Shown piece after piece: positions 10,806 to 22,879 of a stretch of 64,000 bases of DNA. The position numbers and the translations under genes are program-made. The notes beneath the pieces are model-generated. The model was not told the origin of the DNA. It ran no database searches and saw only the letters and a program-made list of their open reading frames with translations. Origin of the DNA: Heterobilharzia americana (Eukaryota; Platyhelminthes; Trematoda; Strigeidida; Schistosomatidae); assembly GCA_944470555.2 (NCBI GenBank), contig OX104134.1, forward strand, positions 15,107,248 to 15,171,247, given 5' to 3'. Each line of letters begins with the position of its first letter. Positions within the stretch are counted from its first letter, which is position 1.

Positions 10806-13369
10806 CATGTAAAAGCTTATTATAAGAAAATATTACATTGAACTATGGTCACATTATATCGAGATATCATTCCTAACTATAAATACTGCTATTGCCTTAA
10901 GATTAAAATATTAACATGACATTTCTCCTCTTTCTTAGTGTCACCTTAACGAGATTATTGAATTTTCAATCTGATTTCTTTGAAGATAAGTTTATTGGTT
11001 GGCATATATATGCTAGGTTTTGAAGAATCGAATAAAAAAGCAGCAGTGGAATATCATTCATAAAATCCTGATGAATAAAGACAGTTATGCAATAAAAAAA
11101 ATTCAACATTATTACAAACTGATCCACAAAATATAGCTTAAACTGATCAATGTTCGACATTCCTGGAAATCTTTCAGTACAACCACTGTAGAAATTGCCT
11201 ATCTACTTTGCCGATGGGTGCTAGCAAGCATAGAAGCTAGATGCCAGTTTCATTCACTGTAATACATAATGCCTTTTGTAATAGTGTAAAATGTTTTGGT
11301 CACTGAAAACTGGATAGAAGTACAAATTTGGTTTTCAACTGTGTCAGCTATAATAATTTGCTGATTAATTTTATCCACAATTGAGTGATTTCGTAATTTT
11401 CTTTCTGAAGTGTATAAAACCTGCTAAAGTAAAATCACGATTCAATGAGTAAGGTGTAACACACTTTTAGATGGTAGGATACTATTGACAGGGATTTTAT
11501 TTTCATATAAATTAAAATAACCTAAAATTAATTATTGGGATTTAAGATTAACAATTCAACATTCCTCTGTTTGTCCAAGAATTAAATCTGTTTTTGACTT
11601 GATTAGACTAAGCTATGACAGTTATCTCGATGGCTAGAGAATGTACTTAGATTAAACGTGTAAATGTGGTAATTTCATAGAACATAACATGCAATCAGTC
11701 ACTTCTCACATAGACCACTCAAAGAAGAAATTATCAATTGAGTACATGGTGAGAAAGTCAAAATCCAATAAAGCATCAAGCTTGAGGTTACAGATACTTA
11801 CTACTAGTAACCATTCACTGTAACTAAACACTGAGTCATGGCCTCTATTTAACAAATAGTAAACTACTGGTACATCAGTTAACTATCTTGTTACAGATGG
11901 AAAATTCACTTTTTAGCTACAAAAATATATACCGACTTATGATTAGGGTATGATATTAATCACATAAGAAATATGAAGTAGAAGAAACTCATCAGTCAAC
12001 TTCATCTTCGAGATCTTACACGTCTTACAACTCACATCTATTAAGCAATTAATCTCCCTAACTCATCATTGGTGGAATAGTATGAATGGTTGACTGAGTG
12101 ATATTTCATGTTGTTGACCAAGGCCTAGAATGTTGTGGATACTTTACAAGGTTACAGTTTTCTATTATAACTGTCGGCCTTCGGATTAGACTCAAAATCT
12201 AATGATTACAAAGAAATGACATGTAAAGACAACTTTCATTCAGGTGCGGAAAAAGTTATTAAGTCTATCAAGCGTCAATGAATATCTTACTTATGATCGA
12301 ATGTTATTATAACTGACCCTATACACTCACAATTTATACTCGATAGATTTTGAGATATTTTAAGAGAACGGAATAATTTTGCTATGTTACTCCAATAAAC
12401 TAAGAAGTCGCAACTCTTTGGTACTTTCTTCTTTTCAATAATAAGAACTCTGAAAATGTTCTTATTTTGACATCTTCTGTTTAAAGGTATTTAATGGTGA
12501 TTTGAAAGATGATTTCCAGCCTCTTGAAATATTACAGTTAAGCTGACGTGTATGTGAAAAAAGCACTTTGAAATTCGCTGAAGTTCATTCTTTTAAAATT
12601 ATAAGGCGCACAATTTAAGAGTTAATAAAGGATAAACAATCATGATTGCTCATTAGTCCTTGTCCTGCACTATTGTTTGACAGTATCGGGGTATTTGTAG
12701 TCCTTTATTCTTATTTGGTACCATATTCATGGTTTTCTAAATAATACTTTTACATTGATGCAAGGATATAGTTCCACTCATGAATTAACAGTAGTTCAAT
12801 TATCGCTTTCTCTTTACCCAATGGAATCAGCGTTCCTCAAAAATGGCTTGCTAATTTATCTTGCAAAAACAGTTATCTACACTAGTTTTATTTCAGGCAA
12901 AGTATCCATTTAGCATTTGTAAGCGTTTGATTTATCCACTAGTTATATTAATGCAGGTTATATTCTGTTTTTTCCCTTGCCTGCCTATTGAAAACATAAA
13001 ATTCTGAACCATCTGATGAAAAATGACAGGATAAAACACAACCTAGTCTTTGTAAATATCCACAGTGATGCATTTATTTTATGTAAGCTGTCAAACTTGA
13101 GCATTGTGTGGTGGGTTTAACAAAGCTTTTCGATTTTTCGCAAAAGTTATTATTTTATTTTACGTCATATAGATATTTGCTGGAATTCCCTTTGAATTAC
13201 TGTCATACAATTGCTACATATCCCTTCATTATCGTAAAAGCAAATGACTGAAACCACAGTGAGCTATACATGACCATCATTGTTTAATCTATTGTTATTA
13301 AATATAACATAAATAGGAAACATTTCTTTTGTCGTCATAATCTTTTATTTTCTACTTATCACATTTCAG
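10806..13369. other. AT-rich DNA upstream of the SCYL2-like exon
   Basis: No upstream SCYL2 exon was recognised. If the ATG at 13,408 is the true start, this is promoter or intergenic sequence, or an intron following a non-coding exon. No promoter element can be assigned with confidence. Confidence 0.35.
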
Positions 13370-13566
13370 AGCATATTTTCGCAATACACTCCTCTCTATC
13401 AAGAAGAATGTCACGACTTTCATTACGACGTTCACCACCGCACGTGACTTCTCCTTTAAATCATGATCATTCTTCACAGAGTGTAGAGATAGGAAGAAAT
13501 ATTGGCCGATATGGACCGGCTAGCCAATGGAACTTATTCGAGGCTACTGATGTGGAGACAAAAAGA
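13370..13566 (+). CDS. SCYL2: SCYL2-like pseudokinase, first recognised exon
   Basis: The exon follows a good acceptor (ttatcacatttcag) and ends at the donor aga|gtaagt in phase 0. The likely start ATG is at 13,408, leaving a 38-base leader after the acceptor. That fits SL trans-splicing or a non-coding first exon, though the frame is also open through the leader. The 53 encoded residues end in GRNIGRYGPASQWNLFEA, where the kinase glycine loop should be. In SCYL2 this segment reads 'VGRHIASGGNGLAWKIF'-like. The GxGxxG motif is eroded, as expected for a pseudokinase. SCYL2 (CVAK104) binds clathrin and AP2 and acts in endosome/TGN vesicle traffic. The assignment rests mainly on exons 2 and 3; divergence here is high. 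Confidence 0.6.
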
Positions 13567-16084
13567 GTAAGTTATAATTATGTCATTCGAGACTCACAGG
13601 TTTTCAGTGACTTTTCATTTCAGTTAATTCTATACTTGAGAGATTAAATGTGTATATATGAAAAGTGCACAGTGAGAATAAATAACGTTTTTCCGGGGAC
13701 GTTATAATCCATAGGATAAAAATTATGCAAATATACAGCAGAAGTTGATCAACTTCATAAAAGGGTACGGAAAGACTGATCTTGCTGATAACATGGAAGT
13801 ACACATTTAATAGGAAGTGTAATTATAAATGTTTTGGTAGGGGAAAGAACGATGGTAAAGTAGAACAAGGTGTGGGAGGTTAATAAGAATCTAGATGATG
13901 ACTTGATACGAGCCATATACTGGACCAGGGTGGATCGAGAAATTAACTCATAACTTTCAATGTATAAACCTAGGTTTACCGCATCAGTTTACCTAGTTTT
14001 AGCAATTCATGTTATTACAAATTCCCATTACAATTCAAAAGCCATTTGAGTGGACAAAGAATATTTTTTTCGACCACTTCTTCACGTTCTACAGTTATAT
14101 GCACATATTGAGGAATTACACGTCAGCAACATAAAGATTCCGCTTATTATTTTTTTAATGACATTATGCATTTGAGGGAGTCAACTGGGAAAATTCGTGT
14201 GTGAATGTTTAAGATGGAATCAGTTGTTACTAGGATTCGGTTTAGATTAACTGATTAATGTATTATGTAACACTATAAGGTGATAGTTTAATAAGACGAT
14301 GGGGAGGTGTTTATCACAGTTGGATAAAATAAACTAAAAAGGATAAAATAGGTTAAGAGAATTCGTTAATATTATTTCAGATTATAGAGAGGAAGGGACA
14401 TCTACGATATGTAATTAGATTATCTAGGGAAGGATGCTAATAAATTTGTGTCTTAAAATCTGGTCATAGTAGCTGTAGAGGCAAAACTTCCTTTTTTGAA
14501 CATGTTTTTTTATCCTGACTGCTACTTCTAAAGTTTGAAGGATCCTTCTTCAGGTACCTTTTAACAAGTTGATGGGAACGTGGTGTAGAATAAAAGATGA
14601 CTCATTTAAATCCACTTTATGGTTCGCTTCGACCAGATGTGCTAATATGGAGCTGGTAATGGTCTTTACCACGACACTGGAAAGTGTTCTTGAGCACAGA
14701 AAATTAGATTCCTACAGTAGCGGTGTGCCAAGCTGTGCTGTGGGAACCATCTCTTATTATTCACTAAGAGACAGTTGAACGAAGCAAATGCTAGCAAAAT
14801 ACGAATAAGCAAACTTCACTCTGTAACTCAGTAAAATAAAAAGTCAGGTATCGGTTTTATAAGTAGGTAAAAAAGGAAATAATCAAGTTACATTAATCAG
14901 CAAATAACTCCATATTACTTTTTAAACACGTCTCCAAGATTCCGGCATCTTCAAGAAGGGCAATCTTATAATATTCTGTAAATCTGGAAAAGACACAAAC
15001 TATAACTGAATGATGTGATTGGTGCCATTCATACAGTTTCTAAGTTTCTTTCCACTTCCAAAAAGGCTGCTCGTAGGATGCATTGGTTGTAAGTATTCCA
15101 TCCACTTGAAGTTATACACAATAAATTATAGTCAGGTAAATGTCTAAATCTAATTAGAAATGAAAATTAAACACATCGTTTCTAGGAACGAAGATCTTCG
15201 TACCAGCTAGCATTATTAGTAGGTGCAAAAGCCATTACTAGATGGAAGTTTGTAAATGGTAAACCCAAAGTGCGTCATGAATTTTTATTCCTTAATGAAC
15301 ATAACACACGACTTAGTTGCTTTGATATAAATATATTTACACCCAGAAACAAAATGTATTTTAAATGGGCTTCATATTGACTAGGGTAGCAGATGATAAA
15401 GGTACATCAAAAATGTCCAAATTATGTTAACTTCTGCTAGAATAGTTATTTATTCTGTCTTCATTCCATCTCCAACACTGAAGTGTTTAGTCACATAGAA
15501 GCAATATCAGTAAAATCTTCGTTTCCGCTAATCATCACGGTATTGCCTGCAGATAAATGTATAACTGTATTGACACAACAATAAAGTAAAGTGTTTAAAT
15601 TAGTCACCTGTATGTGCACATTTGAATTCTTGATTTTCATAAAAACCTCTCAACTACAGTATCGCATTAAGTGGCAGTGTTTATTACATTCTGCATTTAC
15701 ATGTGAATCACTTTTGACCTTACACAGTCATCAAAGGTTTGAGAAATGTACAGTAGAGCTTCAAGTTTGTGTTTTTGTATAGATCACATATAAAAATGAC
15801 CTTTTTTCTCTGCTACGTTAGCTGTCTATGTCTAAACAGAAGTCCCATTCAAGCTGGCATTCCTTAGAACAGAGCTTTTAATCAGATCCTAAATACCGTG
15901 TAAATGAAAGCCTTACTCTAAATATTACCTACTTGCAAGTGACAATGACATCAAAGTTCCTACTCTCCGTCAGTTCATTTATTTTCATCTCAGAATAATA
16001 AGTAGTTTCGCTACCCACTGGAAGGTAGCTGTTTAATAAATTGTGAAGGGTGTGAAGTAATTTGATTCATATCTACTTTGTCAC

Positions 16085-16325
16085 CACTTGATTCAGACCC
16101 AGTGGCTCAATGGTAACGTGCTGGCCACAGAACCTGAAGGCCGCGGGTTCGATCCCTTGCGATATCGTGGGTGCGCAGTGCTGAGGAGTCCCATACTAGG
16201 ACAAAACAGCTGTTCAGTGCTCACAGGTTTCCTTTGTTCCTTCAACTGATATTATTCTATGATGAATAACAACTTGAAATATTTCCAAATCTCCACAACT
16301 CCCTCAAAGTTCAAATAATTAAGCG
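16085..16325 (+). mobile_element. tRNA-derived SINE, family 2
   Basis: The tRNA-like head has a clear A box (gtggctcaatggtaacgtg) and B box (gcgggttcgatccc). The body has ctgaggagtcccatactagg and cagctgttcagtgctcacag, and the 3' part has gatgaataacaacttg. The same body words recur in at least seven other places in this window, in both orientations. The head does not fold into an intact tRNA, so this is a SINE, not a tRNA gene. I do not know a published name for the family. Confidence 0.7.
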
Positions 16326-17295
16326 TAAATAAAATAAAGCAAATGTTTATCATTCCAGTTTGACTTAAATAAATATTATTACCTCTTGAACTACTGATCA
16401 CTTGCATGCTAGTAAGCTGATAAGACGCACTTTCACCTAATTAACACAGTTCAATCACATTCACATTGATAAAGTTAAGGGAACATTTCTTGCTGTAATA
16501 AGAACAATTTTATTTGAGAAAGATGCAATGTACAGAAGAAAGTTATCATAATTGTTTGTATTTAAAGCATTACGTGAACAAACACTCTAGGTGGATATAA
16601 AAGAAGCGTTGTGTGTAGAACAAACAAAAAGCTGGTTGTCGTGATGTACTATTTAATTGACATTTAATTTAGCATTGCATATGACAGATCCGATACTATT
16701 CATCTCAACCTATGTTTTGCATTAATTTTCTGAGAAGTATTTTGTTTGAGATTAGTTTTAATACTTTTGTCGAACAGTAAACACAGTTACAGTATTCACT
16801 GGAGGTTGTTTTGCATGAAGTAAAAATCACCAATTTCGAGGAAGACCAGACAAAGAATGGTTATATTCACATTTTTATGGATCAGAAAATTAGACAGATT
16901 CTGTTGATTTACTCAGCAGAAATATTGTCTATTAACATATTTTGAATTTTCTTTCACAAATGCCCAGTTGATTACTTAAGTTTACTGAAGTCTTTGGTAT
17001 TAACAGTCAAAATGTGCTTTCAGTTAAAGTAATTCATTGCAAAATATCATTGTGTCATAGGTATCCATAAACTTGTTCAGAAAACAGCACTTAAACTGCT
17101 AGATTTTCAAATTGACCACTCACGTATAGCATTCTATTACATTTCACTAAAGCTACTGTAGATACATCACTGCAAACTGCTTATTGAATGGTATAATGTG
17201 ATTAAATTTAAAACTTTTCAAATCTATTTTTGAAACCATTATTATTTCCGCCTTCGTTTCTTCATTTCATTTTTAAAGTTCTCGGGTCTTTTTGA

Positions 17296-17530
17296 TTTCA
17301 AGTTGTTATTTATCATAGGCTGACATCAGTTAGAGAACCGTCAAAGACCTGAGTGAACTGGACAACTATTTTGCCCTAGTATGAAACTCCTCAGCAGTGT
17401 ACACCCACGACCCCATTAGGGATTGAATCCAGAACTTTCAAGTTCCACAGCGAGTGCATGATGACTGAACTAGTGGGTCGGAATCCAATGATCCACATTT
17501 GTCTATTTTCGTCATTTCGTTATATACTTG
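17296..17530 (-). mobile_element. tRNA-derived SINE, family 2
   Basis: Inverted copy of the 16.1 kb element. On the plus strand it shows caagttgttatttatcatag, actcctcagcagtgtacacc, gggattgaatcc (damaged B box) and the complement of the A-box region. Confidence 0.65.
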
Positions 17531-19380
17531 TGAAAATCCTATTTCATCGACTTATAAACATTTGAATGCTAAAATTGTTCTGACTAAATTTATTTTCATT
17601 AGTACATATGTTTCAAAATCAGGGTAACAAGAATTAGTCCGAGTTACAGAACTATCTAGTAAATAAGTGGTAAGTACTTGTCAATAGAGAGTCAACAAAA
17701 ACTACAAAGCTGTGTAATAGCTTCTTAAAAAGAGCAATATAACTGAATTTATTGTCAGCACACTATGTAGGTGTTAACGTTTTCGCAACTGCTTAACGAA
17801 ATATGAGTGATAAGTTTTATTGGGATCAAATATAATAATGTTTGTGCTTGTAAATGCACAAAAGTTTGTCATTAACTTTACAAATTGACATGCAAAGCAA
17901 GATTTCAGTGAATGTCTTGAATATCTGCAATACGATCATTTCTAAAATTATATGAGTATAAAGAAACTTTCAATTTCATCGACAGGATTAAATATCCACT
18001 AGAAATTTTAATTCATAGTCTAAGAGGGTACTTTCTTTATAAGACTTAAAATGAACTCTCGAGTGATGCCACTCAGAAACTTCATGTTACTGAAAACAGA
18101 AAAATAAATTCGACGACCAAGTGATGATTTTTAACAGTGGATATCAAAGTATTTTCAATTTACTCCGAATAACTTGTCTCACTCATATTACCTAATCCTG
18201 TGATTGTTTATTAACGTTTTCACCCCCTTTTTAATCTATATGCACATTATAAACGATTCGAAAATCTTGCGTAAACCCTTTTTGTTATCATTTGACCTTT
18301 ACGTTATCAACTAGCAACATTATAATTATCGCCACCATTATTATTGTTCCAATCCCCCATTATTTAAGTTAAATCTTTCTCACAGATTACAGTCTTTTAA
18401 TATCGTATATTTGATACAGCTTGAGAATAAACTCGTTAAAAAGAGTCCTGCCCGCTGAATATCTTGTTTTTGATGTATAGTAAATGTGTTTTCTGAATGG
18501 ATACATCTTTGCGATGTTCCATTGTAAAGTTAAAATTCAACTTTTCATATACAAGAGAACTACTTAGACGATATTATCTCAGAAAACATTTAAGGCTCTT
18601 AAGCACAGCTATGCATAGTATGTCTGGTATTTTTAAATTGATCTGATCAAAATTATTAAAAATTAGAAGCTAATTGGTTTTGGTCAATGAGTTGTACTTA
18701 GAAAAATCAAGATCCTGGTATTCCCTTGAAAATTTAAACTTGCATCATTTGCAGTTATTTAAATCATTACTGGCTACCAGTAGGACTGGATTATATGTTA
18801 AAATTGACCACTTGAAGGCTGCCAAAGTGTTTTATTAAGTCTTTTGGGAATATAAATGAAAAATAAATTTTGTTTAAATTAGGTAATTTTCTGACACAAA
18901 TTTCAGTACTAATGGAAGTTCTTTCAAGAAAATATTAATTTCATTTAAAAAAAAATTCGTTTTGGTACATGAATTATTTGAACATAAAAGTAACACAGCA
19001 GTGAGGATTCTATCACAGGGTGCTAAGAGAAACCAGATTTTGTCTAAATACTAAGCAACAACAGTGGTTACTGCATAAATTAAAATTAACAAAGCTCGCA
19101 GCTTTTTTGAAAAAAGAATGAATTCATGAACCTTCCACATTCATCATACTACCTATTTTCTCTCTGCAACAAATATGAACAATTAGCGATTTTTCATTAG
19201 TTAAAAGCTCCACCTTATAAAATCAGCTTAAAATACCGATTTCCTTAAGGAACTTATAATCTTTTCTGGAAATCAGATACTGAAGTCTTATAATAATTAT
19301 CAATCTGCTAGCTAGATAAAGATCTTTTGTTCACAAGAGAGCTTACCAACGTTATACAATGATCTGACGAAAAATCAGCT

Positions 19381-19446
19381 TCTCAGCTCAATCGGTAGAT
19401 AGGAAGGCTTGTCACCTAAGAGCTCTCAGCTCGAATCCCGTTCCAA
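19381..19446 (+). repeat. tRNA-like remnant
   Basis: The stretch ttctcagctcaatcggtaga looks like a tRNA D-arm and A box, and gctcgaatcccg like a B box. Acceptor ends do not pair and the anticodon arm is broken, so it is a tRNA pseudogene or SINE head. Confidence 0.45.
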
Positions 19447-19572
19447 CTCAAAGTCCTTAACTTTAGTGATTATTTCTTCATATTAACATTAGTGTGCTAA
19501 GCCAAGGGTATTCGACATTACTTAAATAATATTTGTTTTTAATTGACTGTCAGGAGTAAAATATAAATGAGT

Positions 19573-19585
19573 ACAAGCTAACTCA
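19573..19585 (+). repeat. Left target-site duplication of full-length RTE
   Basis: acaagctaactca, identical over 13 bases to 22,867-22,879. Confidence 0.9.
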
Positions 19586-19774
19586 ACCTCGCCTGGTTAC
19601 CTAGTTCACTAGTTACTAGCCGGTTCTAAGCCCGGGTAAACAGGGAAGGTTGGGCATAGGGCTAGCAACCCTACCCCGGAAAACAAATCTAATCGCTAAA
19701 GAAACTTCAAAGCACAAACAAAATATAAAAAATAAAAAAACAAAATTATTCCTCGTTGGAATCGGGGAACCGAA

Positions 19775-22718
19775 ATGACGACGGTTGGTGAAAGCCTTCG
19801 AGAAGCCAATTGGCCGATGTATCTTCCTTCAATGAAAGCGAAAGTAAGAATGGGGACATAGAATGTCCGCACCATGTTTGAATCTAGCAAGGCAGCCCAG
19901 ATTGCAAACGAGATGAAAAGGTATCACATTGAAGTGCTTGGAATTTGCGAAAGCAGATGGAATGGGAGTGGACTCTCCAAACTGTCAACTGAAGAATCAA
20001 TAATCTACTCCAGCATTGTCACCCAAACAAGAATCACGAGCATACTGAGTTTTCGAGTGGTTATCATGATGTCCCCAACAGCATCGAAGGCTCTCTCTCA
20101 TCCAGTGGGAACCAATCTCCTCCAGGATCATGACAACAAGATTCAAATCAAAATGAAGGAAAGTCACAATCATATAATGCTACGCTACGCACCTACAAAT
20201 AATGCAGATGAAGAGAAGAAGGAGGAATTCTACAGACAACTGCAATCAGTACTGAACAAGACCCCACCCCAGTTGGCGACATCAAAATTCTAATGGGTGT
20301 GGCGACATGAATGCCAAACTGGGAGCGGACAACACAGGAAGAGAACTAACCATGGGCCGAGAAGTGCTAGGTGAAATGAATCAGAATGGAGAATTGTTTG
20401 CAGAATTCTGTGCATTCAACGATTTGGTGGTTGGAGGCAGTGTGTTCAGGCACAAGGATATCCACAAAGCGACATGGATTTCACCAGATGGACACACTAA
20501 AAACCAAATCGACTTTATCTCAATCTCAAGAAAATGGAGACGCAGTCTACTTAACACAAGGTCAAGAAGAGGAGCAGATGTAGGTTCAGACCACTATCTA
20601 GTGCAAGGAACCTTCCAAATCAAGTTAAAAGCCTTCAAGGAAGCTGGTGATAGACCTCAACCCAAGTACAACACTCGGAAACTGAAGGATGAAACTACAA
20701 AGGAGATCTTCAAGGCAGCCATCAAGACAAAATGGGAGACGTCGAGGAACATCCCTGAAGAAATCTGTGTTAAAGAACACTGGAAGTCCTTGAAAGCTAT
20801 GTGGAAAGAAACCTGCTCAACAGTATTAGGAAGGAAGAAGAAAGAAGATAAGGAATGGATCTCGACGGATACCTGGAAGCTGATAGAGGAGAGGAGGACG
20901 CTCAACGACAAGAGGAACTGAGCACATTGTATAAAACACTGAACAAAGAAGTAAAGAAGAGTGCACGCAAAGACAAAAGACACTTCCACGACACACTGGC
21001 AACTGAAGCAGAACAGGCTGCAGGTAGGAGAGACAGAGATCTGACAACATTGTATCAAATATCCAGGTTGCTATCAGGGAAGAGATCAACACAGATGAAA
21101 CCAATAAAAGATGAAGAAGGAAATTTAATTACAAAAGAAGAGAATCAAAGGAAACGATGGGCTGAACACTTTTAAAAACCTCTTGAATCGACCACCACCT
21201 GCACTTCGTCCAGAAATACCACCTGCAGCCGCTGAATTACAAGTGAACATAAATCCTCCAACGAAAATGGAAGTCCTGAACGCCATAAAGCTACTGAAAT
21301 GCGGGAAAGCAGCAGGACCAGACGGGATACCGCCAGAAGCACTGAGAACAGACGCAGAGACAACAGCAGACATGCTCACACCACACCACTATTGCAGAAG
21401 GTGTGGAAGGAAGAGGAGGTACCTGGCGATTGGAAGGGTTACCTTGTCAAACTGCCGAAGAAGGGAGACCTCAGTGTTTGCAGGAACTGGCGCGGAATCA
21501 CTCTCCTGTCCACCCCAAGTAAAATATTAAGCCGCATCATCCTGGAGAGACTAAAGGATGCACTGGATTCAAAACTACGACCGCAACAGGCTAGCCAGAT
21601 GGCTTCAGCAAGTACAAATCATGTGTGGAACAAATTGCAACGCCACGCTACGCATCATCATAGAACAAAGTATAGAATGGCAGTCAACCCTCTACCTCAA
21701 CTTCATCGACTTTCAAAAGGCCTTTGACAGCGTCGACCGAGAGGTAATTTGGAAACTGCTTCAACACTACGGAATACCACAAACATTTATCAGCCTCATT
21801 CAACAACTATATGAAGATGCCACATGCCAGCCAGGTCATTCACAATGGGAAGCTCAGTGATGCTTTTGAAGTGAAGACAGGAATGAAACAAGGTTGCCTA
21901 CTATCACCCGATATTCCTGATTGTGGTCGACTGGATCATGCAGTAAACCGTGGGGAGCTGTGAGAAGAGGGGGATACGCTGGACTGCGGAAAACAAACTA
22001 GAAGACTTGGATTTCGCCGATGACTTGTGCCTGATGTCACACAAACTTGAAGATCTGCAGGCAAAAACTAACAAGTTGACAGAAGAGGCAGGGCTGCGAA
22101 GACGGGACTTCAAGTGAATATAGAGAAGACAGGAGTGATGAAGATACCGCACCACCACCACCACTAACAACAACAACAACAAACTCCAATCACCGTCAAC
22201 GGGAGAAACTTAAAGGAAGTAACCTCCTTCACTTATCTAGGAAGCACTGTTACAACTACAGGTGGCACAGGCACAGACGAGGATGTCAAAGTCAGAATCG
22301 GAAAAGCAAGACAGGCCTTCATTAGCCTGAAACCAGTGTGGAGATCTTCTGCACTCAGCATGCGGAACAAGATGCGGATTTTCAACACCAACTTCAGTCA
22401 AGTCAGTGCTTCTGTATGGCTCAGAGACTTGGCGCGTCACGAAAGGGATTTCCAACAAACTACAGACATTCATCAACAACTGCTTACGCTGGCTCGTTAC
22501 TGAAGATCAGATGGATTGCCAGAAAGAATAAGCAACAAGGAGCTCTGGGAACGAACCAACCAAGAAGCTATCGCTGAACAAATATGCAGAAGTAAGTGGA
22601 GATGGATTGGGCATGCACTGAGAAGGCCGACTGAGGACATCACGCGTCAGGCCAGTCGCTCGAGTGGAATCCACATGGGAAGCGACGAGTGGTGTGTCCG
22701 TGGTGAGGGTGACATGTA
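19775..22718 (+). pseudogene. RTE endonuclease-reverse transcriptase ORF, frameshifted
   Basis: The frame opens with ATG at 19,775. APE-type endonuclease signs follow: NVRTM, GICESRWNGSG (catalytic Glu), YAPTN, GDMNAKLG, NQIDFISI and GSDHYLV (catalytic His near 20,600). A linker with WKETCSTVLGRKKK leads into the RT: KAAGPDGIPPEA, WKGYLVKLPKKGDLS, RGITLLS, FDSVDRE (motif A, about 21,723) and LDFADDL (motif C, about 22,014). The C-terminus has FTYLGST, RIGKARQAF, LLYGSETW-like and WRWIGHALRRP. Damage includes a TAG at 19,859-19,861 in place of the Trp of the conserved TWNVRTM, and frame changes near 20,290, 20,900, 21,180, 21,380, 21,550 and 22,480. The protein is not made intact. Confidence 0.9.
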
Positions 22719-22847
22719 GGAGGTCGTGCGAGGAAGAAATGAGAGCTTCTGGGCTGTCGTGGAGCCAGGTTCAAAAGATCTCAGAGAACAGAGTTCACTG
22801 GAGACGTGCTACTGGAGCCCTATGTTCCACTAGGAACCCAAGGGACT

Positions 22848-22866
22848 AATAATAATAATAATAATA
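22848..22866 (+). repeat. (AAT)n 3' tail of RTE
   Basis: Trinucleotide taataataataataataa-type tail directly before the right target-site duplication. Confidence 0.85.
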
Positions 22867-22879
22867 ACAAGCTAACTCA
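22867..22879 (+). repeat. Right target-site duplication of full-length RTE
   Basis: Second copy of acaagctaactca, with no mismatch to the left copy. Confidence 0.9.

Larger units (their letters stand above)
13567..19585. other. SCYL2-like intron 1, left part
   Basis: This is the 5' part of an intron of about 18.8 kb. It contains two copies of the second tRNA-derived SINE family (16.1 and 17.3 kb) and a tRNA-like remnant at 19.4 kb. Otherwise it is AT-rich sequence with no recognised gene. Confidence 0.5.
19586..22866 (+). mobile_element. Full-length RTE-clade (SR2-like) non-LTR retrotransposon
   Basis: A 3.28-kb element bounded by a perfect 13-bp direct repeat, with a short GC-richer 5' leader. 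It carries one endonuclease/RT reading frame and a (AAT)n-type 3' tail (22,848-22,866), the usual tail style of the RTE clade. It lies in the same orientation as the SCYL2-like gene, inside its first intron. At least four related but shorter copies occur in the window (4.9, 26.5, 38.2 and 52.4 kb). The intact ends show target-primed insertion of a full-length copy. The reading frame is now broken, so it is not autonomous. Confidence 0.9.

Noticed and set aside
20657..21379. Several long open frames on the minus strand
   Set aside because: They are antisense shadows of the RTE reverse-transcriptase reading frame; the plus-strand translation carries the conserved motifs.
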